From Desulfobacteraceae bacterium UBA5616 (GTDB lineage: Bacteria; Desulfobacterota; Desulfobacteria; Desulfobacterales; UBA5616), in the NCBI GenBank assembly GCA_002423615.1, contig DIKO01000025.1, positions 1-64,000 on the forward strand: a DNA stretch of 64,000 nucleotides. The letters are read 5' to 3'. Within the stretch, counting starts at the first letter, position 1. Each line of letters opens with the position of its first letter. The translations under genes were made by a program, and so were the position numbers. Under the pieces are notes generated by a model. That model made no database searches. It was given only the letters and a program-made list of their open reading frames with translations, and was not told where the DNA came from. Positions 8,412 to 16,306 of this stretch are shown one piece after another.

Positions 8412-9827
8412 ATGGCGGGAATCGTATCTTACGGCGGCTATGTCCCCATACTCCGGATGGAGCGAAAAATCATCGCTTCCGCCTGGGGAAGAGGCGCAAC
8501 GGCCGGTGAAAGAAGCATCGCAAACAGCGACGAGGACAGTATAACCATGGCGGTGGAGGGCGCGATCAACTGCCTGAACAAAATGGACCGGAAAGAAATA
8601 GACGGTCTGTATTTTGCGTCTACCACATCTTCTTATGCCGAGAAGATGAACGCCGCCCTTATTGCTGCGGCCGTGGACCTGGAACGAAATGTGCTCACCA
8701 TGGATTTCACCAATTCCTTAAGATCGTCAACGGCCGCACTAAGGGCTGCACTTGACGCCATTGCCGGCAAATCCGCCAAAAAGGTTGTCGTAACCGCGGC
8801 GGATACCCGGACGGCATACCCTAAAAGCGACCAGGAACAGTTGTTCGGCGACGGTGCCGGTGCCGTGCTGGTGGGTGACGATGATGTCGTCGCGGACTAT
8901 GAAGGAGGATTTGCGGTTTCAAACGACATGATGGACGTCTGGCGGAACCCCGAGGACCAGTTTATCAAACAGTGGGAGGGACGTTTCGTCCTGGGTGAAG
9001 GCTATACCCGGAACATGAAGGAAGCGGTCTCGGGGTTGATGAAAAAATACAACGTTCAACCCGGCACCGTTTCCAAAGTCATTTTACCGGCTCCGGATGA
9101 CCGAACCCTGAAAGGACTCGCAAAATCCCTGGGGTTCACCGATGCCCAGATACAGGACTCTCTGCTGGGAAATGTGGGGCACTGCGGCGCCGCCCATCCT
9201 TTGATGATGCTTTCACAGGCCCTTGAAGAAGCCGTCCCCGGGGACCTTCTGATTCTAGCCGCTTACGGCGACGGGGCCGATGCCCTGCTGTTCAAAACCA
9301 CCGACAAGGTCGGGGAAAACCGGAGCCGGCGCACCATGAAATCCCTGGTGGAAAATAAAATGATGTTTACGTCCTATGCCCGGTTTTTAAGTTATAAGAA
9401 TATCGTCGAGGCTCTTCCGGGAGAACCCTTCCGGCTGCTGCCCTCGGCAACTGCCACCTGGCGGGAAAACAAAACATCCACCCGGCTCTACGCTTCAAAA
9501 TGCAGGGCCTGCGGCACCGCCGCCTATCCCATCCAGCGGATTTGTTACAACTGCCGCAGCAAGGACAATTACGAAGAGCTCCGGTTAAGCGACAGGACCG
9601 GTACCGTGTATACCTTTACCCGGGATAATCTCGCCGGGCGGAGCGATGATCCGGTGCTCATCCAGACCGTTGCCGAATTCGAGGGCAATATCCGGTTTTA
9701 CGGGCTCATGACGGACTTTGTCGCCGAGGAAACCGCCGTCGGGATGAAGGTTGAACCCACCTTCAGAAGACTTTACGAAGGGGCCGGGTTTCACAATTAT
9801 TTCTGGAAATTGCGACCGATTAAATAA
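8412..9827 (+). CDS. HMG-CoA-synthase-like protein fused to zinc-ribbon/OB-fold (DUF35) domain; catalytic Cys and His absent
   Basis: A 471-residue fusion. Residues 1 to about 310 have the fold signature of archaeal-type HMG-CoA synthase (MAGIVSYGGYVP, NSDEDSITMAVEGA, FGDGAGAVLVG), and residues about 345-471 are a rubredoxin-like zinc ribbon (Cys364, 367, 378, 381) plus OB fold. The position of the nucleophilic Cys (NACYGGTAAL in synthases) reads NSLRSSTAAL with Leu103, and the FHQPN-type His region near residue 225 reads LPAPDD. It is therefore unlikely to act as a normal synthase. The gene starts 13 bases after the mutase with AAGGAGG and is followed by a thiolase, so it is best seen as a scaffold or acyl-channelling partner, like BbsA or ChsH2. 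An unusual catalytic activity remains possible. Confidence 0.8.
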   Translation: MAGIVSYGGYVPILRMERKIIASAWGRGATAGERSIANSDEDSITMAVEGAINCLNKMDRKEIDGLYFASTTSSYAEKMNAALIAAAVDLERNVLTMDFTNSLRSSTAALRAALDAIAGKSAKKVVVTAADTRTAYPKSDQEQLFGDGAGAVLVGDDDVVADYEGGFAVSNDMMDVWRNPEDQFIKQWEGRFVLGEGYTRNMKEAVSGLMKKYNVQPGTVSKVILPAPDDRTLKGLAKSLGFTDAQIQDSLLGNVGHCGAAHPLMMLSQALEEAVPGDLLILAAYGDGADALLFKTTDKVGENRSRRTMKSLVENKMMFTSYARFLSYKNIVEALPGEPFRLLPSATATWRENKTSTRLYASKCRACGTAAYPIQRICYNCRSKDNYEELRLSDRTGTVYTFTRDNLAGRSDDPVLIQTVAEFEGNIRFYGLMTDFVAEETAVGMKVEPTFRRLYEGAGFHNYFWKLRPIK

Positions 9828-9840
9828 AGGGGGTCATGAA

Positions 9841-11031
9841 ATGGCAAGAAGTATAAAAGACGAAGTCGCCATCATCGGAATGGGATGTACACGATTCGGC
9901 GAACGGTGGGATATGGGCCTGGAAGACCTGGCCATCGAATCCGTATATGAGGCTTATGAAGATGCCGGCGTGGGGCCGGACGACATACAGGGCTGCTGGC
10001 TGGCAACGGCTTCAGCGCCCCTGATCGGCGTGGGGGGCACCATTGCTGCCAATGCCTTGAAATTCAACAATATCCCCATTATCCGAAACGAAAACTGGTG
10101 CGCATCAGGCCATATCGCCCTTTTGGAAGCCTGTATGGCCGTTGCCAGCGGGGTTTATGACATCGTCCTGGCCCTGGGGGTTGAAAAACTCAAGGATACC
10201 GGGTATCCCGGCCTGGGAACGGGCAGGGGCATGAGCCCGGTTCTGGAAGCCAGGAGAACTTCCCCGGGGTCTTTCGGCATGATCGCCACCCGGTATTTCG
10301 AACAGCAGGGCCTCTCCATCGAAGAAGGAAAAGCCCTTATCGGCAAAATCGCCGTGAAAAACCATGATAACGGCGCACTCGCGCCAAGGGCCCATTTCCA
10401 CAATAAAATCACCCTGGAACAGGCCGTCAAAGCACCCATCATCGCATGGCCCCTGGGACTTTTTGACTGCTGCGGCAACAGCGACGGCTCAGCCTGCGCC
10501 ATCATCACCACCCGGGAGCTGGCCAAAAAGTTCAGGCCCGATCCCATTTATCTTAAAGGATTCGGCATCGCCATGGACGCCATGCTCCCCCATACCCGGC
10601 CCAATTTCGACTGGATTAAATTCAACTCACTGATGACCTCATCGAAAAAGGCTTATGACATGGCCGGCATCAGGAATCCCCGGGAAGAATTGTCCGTGGC
10701 AGAGGTCCATGACTGCTTCACCATCACCGAGCTGGCCATTTATGAAAACTTCGGGTTCAGCCGATGGGGCAATGCCCGGGAAGACATCGATTCCGGCTTT
10801 TTTACCAGGGACGGGGGGCTTCCCGTCAATATCGACGGTGGTCTGAAATGCTTTGGGCATCCCGTCGGCGCCTCGGGCCTTCGCATGACCTATGAAATTT
10901 ACAAACAACTCCAGCAGAAAGTGGACAACCCTCAGCGGCAGGTGAAAAATCCCCGGCTCGGCCTGTCCCACACCTTCGGCGGCCCCCCCCAGTTAAGCGC
11001 CGTTGCGGTTTTTGGAAATGAGGTGGGATAA
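9841..11031 (+). CDS. SCP-x-type thiolase (acetyl-CoA acetyltransferase family)
   Basis: A 396-residue thiolase. Nucleophilic Cys87 lies in NWCASG and His340 in GHPVGASG. AEVHDCFTITELAIYENFG is characteristic of the SCP-x/Ltp2/BbsB branch rather than of biosynthetic acetoacetyl-CoA thiolases, and the last motif reads SHTFGGPPQ without the usual second Cys. The ATG at 9841 follows AAAGGGGGTC; a frame-compatible ATG at 9751 lies inside the previous gene. Thiolases of this branch work with an OB-fold partner, here fused in the preceding gene. The likely reaction is cleavage of a branched or aryl 3-oxoacyl-CoA with CoA, but condensation is possible. Confidence 0.9.
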   Translation: MARSIKDEVAIIGMGCTRFGERWDMGLEDLAIESVYEAYEDAGVGPDDIQGCWLATASAPLIGVGGTIAANALKFNNIPIIRNENWCASGHIALLEACMAVASGVYDIVLALGVEKLKDTGYPGLGTGRGMSPVLEARRTSPGSFGMIATRYFEQQGLSIEEGKALIGKIAVKNHDNGALAPRAHFHNKITLEQAVKAPIIAWPLGLFDCCGNSDGSACAIITTRELAKKFRPDPIYLKGFGIAMDAMLPHTRPNFDWIKFNSLMTSSKKAYDMAGIRNPREELSVAEVHDCFTITELAIYENFGFSRWGNAREDIDSGFFTRDGGLPVNIDGGLKCFGHPVGASGLRMTYEIYKQLQQKVDNPQRQVKNPRLGLSHTFGGPPQLSAVAVFGNEVG

Positions 11032-11036
11032 AAATA

Positions 11037-11099
11037 ATAGGCGATAGGCGATGGGTGATAGGCAATAGGCAATAGGCAATAGGCGATAGGCGATAGGTG
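11037..11099. repeat. Heptanucleotide tandem repeat, nine units of ATAGGCR
   Basis: Nine consecutive 7-base units (ATAGGCG or ATAGGCA; the third reads ATGGGTG and the ninth ATAGGTG) fill the gap between the thiolase stop and the next ribosome-binding site, and a tenth unit is decayed. It is not a CRISPR array because there are no spacers. Such arrays usually vary in copy number by slippage. It could alter mRNA stability or the spacing between genes. Confidence 0.9.
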
Positions 11100-11146
11100 A
11101 TGAGGGTTGGGTCATGATCCACCCGATAAAAAGAGAGGACGTTTTC

Positions 11147-11923
11147 ATGGGGTATAAAACAATTCTGGTTGAAAAAAAGGACGGCATAGCCAAGATCACG
11201 TTGAACCTTCCGGACAAACTCAATGCGCTGGATCTGGTGATGCGGGAGGAACTCAAAGAAGAATTCTTCAGTTATCATACCGATCCGGAAGTCAAAACCG
11301 TATTGATCACCGGGGCGGGGAGGGCTTTCTGCGCCGGGGGGGACATTTCCACCATGGAGGGCGTTAAGTCTCCCGCCGGAAGAGACCGGCTGAAAAACGT
11401 GCAGAAGCTCATAAAATACATGGTTGAACTGGAAAAACCCATTATCGCCGCGGTCAACGGACCGGCCACGGGAGCAGGATTGCACATGGCCCTGGCCTGT
11501 GATGTGATTTACGCCTCGGATAAGGCCAAATTCGCGGAATCCTTTGTGGGCATCGGGCTGGTCCCGGACATGGGGGGGTTTTATTTTCTTCCCCTGCGGG
11601 TGGGGGTTCACCGGGCCAAGGAACTCATGCTCACGGGCAGGCTGTTTGATGCCGCGGAAGCCAATGCCATGGGGCTTTTGAACAAGCTGGTTCCCCACGA
11701 AACCCTGATGGATGAAGCCATGGCCCTGGCGGTAAAATTCGCCGCCGGTCCGGGCCGGAGTTATGCCATGATCAAAAGCGCTCTGAACAACTGGCCGGCA
11801 AGCCTTGGGGGCTTAATGGAAATCGAGGCCAACATGCAGGCCATCTGTTTTGAAACCCGTGATTTCAAGGAAGGCGTTAAGGCCTTCATGGAAAAAAGAA
11901 AACCCGTCTTCACAGGGGAATAA
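11147..11923 (+). CDS. Enoyl-CoA hydratase/isomerase, PaaG-like
   Basis: A 258-residue crotonase-fold protein. The oxyanion-hole motif AGRAFCAGGD and the second glycine motif GPATGAGLHMALACD are intact. The catalytic region reads VGIGLVPDMGGFYFLP, with Asp in the place seen in PaaG-type isomerases and without the first Glu of true hydratases, so double-bond isomerisation or ring chemistry is more likely than simple hydration. The ATG at 11147 is preceded by AGAGAGGAC; an upstream ATG at 11114 adds 11 residues not seen in the family. The heptanucleotide repeat occupies its leader. Substrate unknown. Confidence 0.88.
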   Translation: MGYKTILVEKKDGIAKITLNLPDKLNALDLVMREELKEEFFSYHTDPEVKTVLITGAGRAFCAGGDISTMEGVKSPAGRDRLKNVQKLIKYMVELEKPIIAAVNGPATGAGLHMALACDVIYASDKAKFAESFVGIGLVPDMGGFYFLPLRVGVHRAKELMLTGRLFDAAEANAMGLLNKLVPHETLMDEAMALAVKFAAGPGRSYAMIKSALNNWPASLGGLMEIEANMQAICFETRDFKEGVKAFMEKRKPVFTGE

Positions 11924-11952
11924 CCACAGACCTCAAAAAGGAGGGATTTAGC

Positions 11953-12351
11953 GTGTCAGAAAAAAAATACGAAAAATGCGTGGTCCGGCAGCCCAAGGTT
12001 ATCGACCAGTTCGACGCCCACGTGCCGGGAAAATACCAGATCCTTCTGGACAATGAACTGGTCCCGGGCTCGGATTTTTTCATCGCCGGGGGCATTCATA
12101 AAAAGATTCACCAGGAACGCCCCATCGCTTATACCCATTACCACGACCAGAGCGAGGCCTATGTTTACATCAGCAAACCCGGAGACGCGGAGATCGAGGT
12201 CACTCTTGGAGACGAAACTTATACGGCCACGACTCCCTGCGCGGTGTATATCCCCAAGGGAGTGAAACACACCTACCGCTATCTTCGCATTGACGGCCCC
12301 TTAACCGTCGTGGCCATTGTTCAGAACGGCGCGTATATTCCTAAGAAATAG
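11953..12351 (+). CDS. Small cupin-domain protein
   Basis: A 132-residue single-domain cupin. The first motif THYHDQSEAYVYI supplies two His and a Glu, and the second, CAVYIPKGVKHTYRY, supplies the third His, so a metal site is likely. The start is GTG at 11953 behind AAAGGAGGG. It is inside the acyl-CoA gene run, 29 bases after the hydratase and 29 bases before a dehydrogenase. Its job is unknown: an isomerase, a decarboxylase accessory or a small-molecule binder would all fit. Confidence 0.82.
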   Translation: MSEKKYEKCVVRQPKVIDQFDAHVPGKYQILLDNELVPGSDFFIAGGIHKKIHQERPIAYTHYHDQSEAYVYISKPGDAEIEVTLGDETYTATTPCAVYIPKGVKHTYRYLRIDGPLTVVAIVQNGAYIPKK

Positions 12352-12380
12352 GTCGGATACCGAAAAATGGAGGCATTTTC

Positions 12381-13562
12381 ATGGATTTTGAATTCACAGA
12401 AGAACAGAACGAACTCAGGCGGCAGGTCCGGGAATTTGTAGAGTCGGAAGTGGCTGCCGGGACTTTTGAAGTGACCAGCAAGGCCATTGTGGCGGAAGTC
12501 TCCAAGTCTTTCTCCCGGAAAATGGCCCAGCGGGGCTGGATCGGCATCAACTGGCCCAAGGAATACGGCGGACAGGGCAAGGGCCAGGTGGACAAGATGA
12601 TCATGCTGGAGGAGATGTACAGATACCAGGCCCCCACGGGGTATCATTTCATGGCGGAACGTCAGATCGGTCCGGCATTGATGAAATTCGGAACAGAAGA
12701 ACAGAAGAAGGAATTCCTGCCGAGGATCGTGAAAGCAGAGGACGGGGCCATGTTCTGCCTTCTGTTCAGCGAGCCCGACGCGGGCTCGGACCTGGCGGCG
12801 GTGGCCACCACCGCCGGAAAAGAAGGGGATTTTTACATCGTGAACGGTCAGAAGGTATGGACCAGTGAAGGCCACCTCTCGGATTACGGATGGCTCCTGG
12901 CCAAAACCAGTTTCGACGAGTCCATTCCCAAACACCAGACCTGCAGCGAATTCATCATCGACATGAAGGCCCCCGGGGTCACCATCCGCCCGCTGATCAA
13001 CATCGCCGGGGAACACAGTTTCAACGAGGTATTTTTCGATAATGTGAAAATCCCCGCGACTAGCCTGGTGGGGAAGGAGGGGGACGGCTTCAAACAGATT
13101 ATGGCCCAGGTGGATTACGAGCGATCGGGCATCGAGCGGCTCCTGCAGAATTATCCCGTTTATACGGCCCTTCGAAAATACATTGCCGAGATGACCCCGG
13201 AGGACAGACACTCCGACTACTACGGCTGGATAAAGGACGTGATGGCCCAGCTTGAAATCGAATTCAACGTGGGAAGGCTGATGTGCTACAATACCGCATG
13301 GATCATCGATCAGGGTAAAAAGCCCACCAGCCAGGCGGCCATCAGCAAGGCCTTCTGTACCCGGTACGAGCAGAAATTAAACGACACGGCCATGAAAATC
13401 ATGGGGCCTTCTTCCACCATCCGGAAGGGAAGTGAAACGCTGTCCCCGGCCATCGACGTTGCCGCTTGCTATCTCTGGGGTCCCAGCTATACTCTCCAGG
13501 GCGGTTCCATGGAAGTGCTGAAAAACATCATCGCCCAGAGAGGGCTCGGCCTGCCGCGTTAA
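12381..13562 (+). CDS. Acyl-CoA dehydrogenase (subunit with the FSEPDAGSD half-site)
   Basis: A 393-residue flavoprotein-family dehydrogenase that would form a 2,3-double bond in an acyl-CoA. The FAD/substrate motif FSEPDAGSD is intact near residue 135 and the C-terminus ends QGGSMEVLKNIIAQRGLGLPR-like, as in the family (the segment is at 13498-13559). The usual R-x-Q-F-G FAD contact after the helix at residue about 260 is absent; instead the sequence runs YERSGIERLLQNY. The next gene has that motif but lacks this one, so the two are probably one heteromeric enzyme. ATG at 12381 follows ATGGAGG. Electrons would pass to ETF. Confidence 0.92.
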   Translation: MDFEFTEEQNELRRQVREFVESEVAAGTFEVTSKAIVAEVSKSFSRKMAQRGWIGINWPKEYGGQGKGQVDKMIMLEEMYRYQAPTGYHFMAERQIGPALMKFGTEEQKKEFLPRIVKAEDGAMFCLLFSEPDAGSDLAAVATTAGKEGDFYIVNGQKVWTSEGHLSDYGWLLAKTSFDESIPKHQTCSEFIIDMKAPGVTIRPLINIAGEHSFNEVFFDNVKIPATSLVGKEGDGFKQIMAQVDYERSGIERLLQNYPVYTALRKYIAEMTPEDRHSDYYGWIKDVMAQLEIEFNVGRLMCYNTAWIIDQGKKPTSQAAISKAFCTRYEQKLNDTAMKIMGPSSTIRKGSETLSPAIDVAACYLWGPSYTLQGGSMEVLKNIIAQRGLGLPR

Positions 13563-13601
13563 AGGGACAAATCATTAAATCAAAAACGTAAGGAGCGAAG
13601 T

Positions 13602-14723
13602 ATGGATTTTGAATTAACGCCGGAACAGAACATGCTGAAAAAATCCTTTCAGGAATTTCTCGCCAAGGAATGCCCCTTTGACGTGGTCAGAGAAATCCGG
13701 AAAAGCGATATGGGATATTCTCCCAAAATCTGGAAAAAAATGGCCGACCTGGGATGGCTGGGTCTGGTATTTGAAGAAAAATACGGCGGCAGTGAAGGCG
13801 CTTTTCTGGATTTATTCGTTTTGTTTGAAGAACTGGGAAAAGCCCAGCTCCCCTCACCCCTGTTTGCAAGCCCGGTGATGGCGGGGTTTCTGATTTCCGA
13901 AGCGGGTTCCGATGCCCAAAAGGAAGCTTATCTGCCGCGGCTGATCGACGGGAAAAAGATATTCACCGTGGCCCTTCCCGATGAAACCCCCGTCCCGGCG
14001 GGCCGAAAAACCGTCATCTCAACAGGCCGGAACCCTGACGGCGATTATATCTTAAACGGGGAAGCCCTTCTCGTTCCCCACGCCGATGTGGCGGACATGA
14101 TCCTTTTCTGCGCTGAAGATCAGAACCGCAGCCCCATTCTCTGCCTGGCGGATTCAAAATCCTCCGGCCTTAGGGTTTCCGCCCTTCGGACCATCACGGA
14201 AGAGCGGAAATTCGTCGTCGCATGCGCCAATGTACGGGTTTCCGGGAAAAATGTCATCGCCGAAGCCGATAACGCAAAAGCGGCGCTGGAGCGGATGAAG
14301 ACAAAGGCCATGGTGCTGAAATGCGGAGAGATGATCGGGGGATTCAAACAGGTGCTGGATATGACGGTAAACTATGCATCCCAGCGAAAGCAGTTCGGTG
14401 TTCCCATCGGAAAATTTCAAGCCATTCAGCATTTCTGCGCGGAAATGGCCATTGACCTCCAGGGGGCTCAACTCATCGCCTATCAGGCCGCATCCGCCAT
14501 CTCCAGCGGTGCTTCCGGGGAAGTGGAAGCCGCCATGGCCAAGGCCTGGTGCAGCGACACCTATGTCAACGCCACCCGGATAAGCCAGCAGATTCACGGC
14601 GGTATCGGTTTCACCGATGAATTTGCCGTCGGCTTGTATTTCAAGCACGCCAAGGAAAGCGAGTTGATGTTCGGTCACTCGAAAATCAAAAGGCAACACA
14701 TCGCAAATGCCATCGGCCTGTAG
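13602..14723 (+). CDS. Acyl-CoA dehydrogenase (partner subunit with the R-K-Q-F-G half-site)
   Basis: A 373-residue acyl-CoA dehydrogenase homologue, shorter than the one before. It has the FAD contact QRKQFG near residue 265 and QIHGGIGFTDE near the end, but the SEPDAGSD region is replaced by VALPDETPVPAG, and the C-terminal GG-x-E segment is replaced by FGHSKIKRQ. These losses mirror those of its neighbour, as in the heterotetrameric ChsE1-ChsE2 pair of steroid degradation. It begins with an ATG 9 bases after AAGGAG. On its own it may be inactive. Confidence 0.9.
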   Translation: MDFELTPEQNMLKKSFQEFLAKECPFDVVREIRKSDMGYSPKIWKKMADLGWLGLVFEEKYGGSEGAFLDLFVLFEELGKAQLPSPLFASPVMAGFLISEAGSDAQKEAYLPRLIDGKKIFTVALPDETPVPAGRKTVISTGRNPDGDYILNGEALLVPHADVADMILFCAEDQNRSPILCLADSKSSGLRVSALRTITEERKFVVACANVRVSGKNVIAEADNAKAALERMKTKAMVLKCGEMIGGFKQVLDMTVNYASQRKQFGVPIGKFQAIQHFCAEMAIDLQGAQLIAYQAASAISSGASGEVEAAMAKAWCSDTYVNATRISQQIHGGIGFTDEFAVGLYFKHAKESELMFGHSKIKRQHIANAIGL

Positions 14724-14775
14724 TTTTCCTTAGTATTTTTACTTGATGGCCATTGTAAATGAAAGGGATGGAAAA

Positions 14776-15303
14776 ATGGACTATCAGAATGTCATTCTGG
14801 AAAACCAGGGGGAGATCGCCGTACTGACCCTGAACCGGCCTGAAAAAAGAAATGCCCTGGATCCTAAAACATGGGAAGAAATTCAGGATGCAATCCGACG
14901 GTGCCGAAGAGATAAAGCCGTCAAGGTCGTCATCATCACCGGAGCCGGGGGCACCCAGCGTCTCCAGCGACTGGTCGGTATCGGAAAAGCAAAAGAGCTG
15001 ATTTTCACCGGCGACATCATCGGCGCAGGTGAAGCCAGGGAAATCGGTCTGGTGAATCAGGTCGTCGAAAAAAGTGAAGATCTTTTACCCAGGGCACTGG
15101 AAATGGCCGGAAAAATCCGGGCCAAGGGGCCTGTCGCCATCGCCATGTCCAAGGCCGCCATCAATGTCGGGGCCAATTCGGACATCTATACCGGTCTGAT
15201 GTTTGAGAAATTCGCCCAGACCGTCGCCTTTTCCACACAGGACCGAATTGAAGGCACCTCGGCCTTTCTCGAAAAACGCAAACCGGTTTTTAAAGGAGAA
15301 TAA
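14776..15303 (+). pseudogene. Enoyl-CoA hydratase with large internal in-frame deletion
   Basis: The open frame codes 175 residues instead of about 258. The N-terminus (LTLNRPEKRNALDPKTW, then VVIITGAGG) runs directly into TQRLQRLVGIGKAKELIFTG, which in crotonases lies some 75-80 residues later. The missing part contains the oxyanion-hole motif, the central glycine motif and the first catalytic Glu. Both break ends code G-x-GG, so recombination between short GC-rich repeats is the likely cause. The C-terminus is intact and ends LEKRKPVFKGE. Start and stop are good, so the protein may be made, but hydratase activity is not expected. An assembly collapse is the alternative. Confidence 0.8.
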
Positions 15304-15311
15304 TTTTTCCT

Positions 15312-15845
15312 TTGAAAACAATTATCTGTATCCTATGTCTCGGGATGTTCGGCTTCGTTGCCGTGGATTCACGGGCGGATGATGTGGAAAACGCCGGGAG
15401 CGTTTTGAGGGTGGTGATCCCTGCCGCCGCTTTTTCATTGACATACGGCTTGGATGATAAAACCGGAAGGCATCAGTTCTATAAATCCTTTCTGTCCGCT
15501 ACCGTAACCACATATGGACTTAAAAACATAATTGAAAAAGAAAGCCCCGATGGACGGGATAACCATTCTTTTCCCTCGGGGCACTCGGCCATGGCCTTTT
15601 CCGGAGCGTCCTTCATTCACAGGCGCTATGGCTTAAAATATGGGGCACCGGCCTATGCGGGAGCCGTTTTTGTGGGATACAGCCGAATTCACGCGGATAA
15701 GCACGATGGGGTCGATGTCTGCACGGGAGCTCTGATCGGCTTAGCCGGAACCTGGATATTTACAAAGCCCTTAAAACATCCCGTGGAGGTATCCCCCCTG
15801 GCGTCCGGTGACACTATCGGCCTGATCCTTCGTACAGCGTGGTGA
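15312..15845 (+). CDS. PAP2-family phosphatase, exported or membrane-bound
   Basis: A 177-residue protein with a signal sequence (hydrophobic residues 3-18, then DSRADD). The phosphatidic acid phosphatase type 2 motifs are present: K-N-I-I-E-K as the start of motif 1, SFPSGHSAMAF as motif 2 and SRIHADKHDGVD as motif 3. It would act on a lipid phosphate or diphosphate at the periplasmic face. The start is a TTG at 15312 with a GGAG 13 bases upstream, which is a weak arrangement; translation may depend on the preceding gene. It is not obviously linked to acyl-CoA metabolism. Confidence 0.82.
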   Translation: MKTIICILCLGMFGFVAVDSRADDVENAGSVLRVVIPAAAFSLTYGLDDKTGRHQFYKSFLSATVTTYGLKNIIEKESPDGRDNHSFPSGHSAMAFSGASFIHRRYGLKYGAPAYAGAVFVGYSRIHADKHDGVDVCTGALIGLAGTWIFTKPLKHPVEVSPLASGDTIGLILRTAW

Positions 15846-15896
15846 CTGAAAAGTCTTTTCCGGCTTATCCTTTTCCATTTGACTGAGGAGGACAAG

Positions 15897-16202
15897 ATGA
15901 AAAAAACATTTGTATGGGTATGTGTCTCGGATCCCAAATCTCAGTTCATCAGCGAGGTTCATGGCCCCTGTACGGAACACATGATGGTGGAGATTAACGG
16001 GGAACTGGCCCGGGATCCCATCGCAGGGTTGGCGGAAAATGTTGGGGAAGTGCTCTGTACGGTTAAACTCGTGGCACCGGAAGTTTCAAGGGAAGACCAT
16101 TTGTCCGATGTGATCTACATGCCGGGCTTTTTCGAACTGACGCCGGTAAAACCGCTGAAGGTGAGGTGCCTGGAGAAAGTGCCTATGCACCGCAGCCAGT
16201 GA
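15897..16202 (+). CDS. Hypothetical protein, 101 residues
   Basis: I do not recognise this protein. It is soluble, without signal peptide or membrane segment, and starts KKTFVWVCVSDPKSQF. Its single pair of Cys residues in the first 30 positions and the acidic, slightly basic-ended composition give no clue. The ATG at 15897 follows an ideal GAGGAGGAC, which supports it as a real gene. It lies 51 bases after the PAP2 gene and is the last plus-strand gene of this run. Confidence 0.7.
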   Translation: MKKTFVWVCVSDPKSQFISEVHGPCTEHMMVEINGELARDPIAGLAENVGEVLCTVKLVAPEVSREDHLSDVIYMPGFFELTPVKPLKVRCLEKVPMHRSQ

Positions 16203-16306
16203 TGGGGAAAAAACCTGATCAACGAAATTCGATCCTTTTCGAGGAAAGTCAGAAATAAATCAGCTTGATGCATTCCGGTTATTTCAGGGGGCGTAAATCG
16301 GCAGGC

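Noticed and set aside
11037..11099. CRISPR-like repeat array
   Set aside because: Units are 7 bases, directly joined, with no spacers and no cas genes, so it is a simple tandem repeat.
12381..14723. Loss of the catalytic Glu in the acyl-CoA dehydrogenases
   Set aside because: The MCAD-type Glu is absent from the C-terminal motif in the first protein, but many active families place the base on another helix, so inactivity cannot be concluded.
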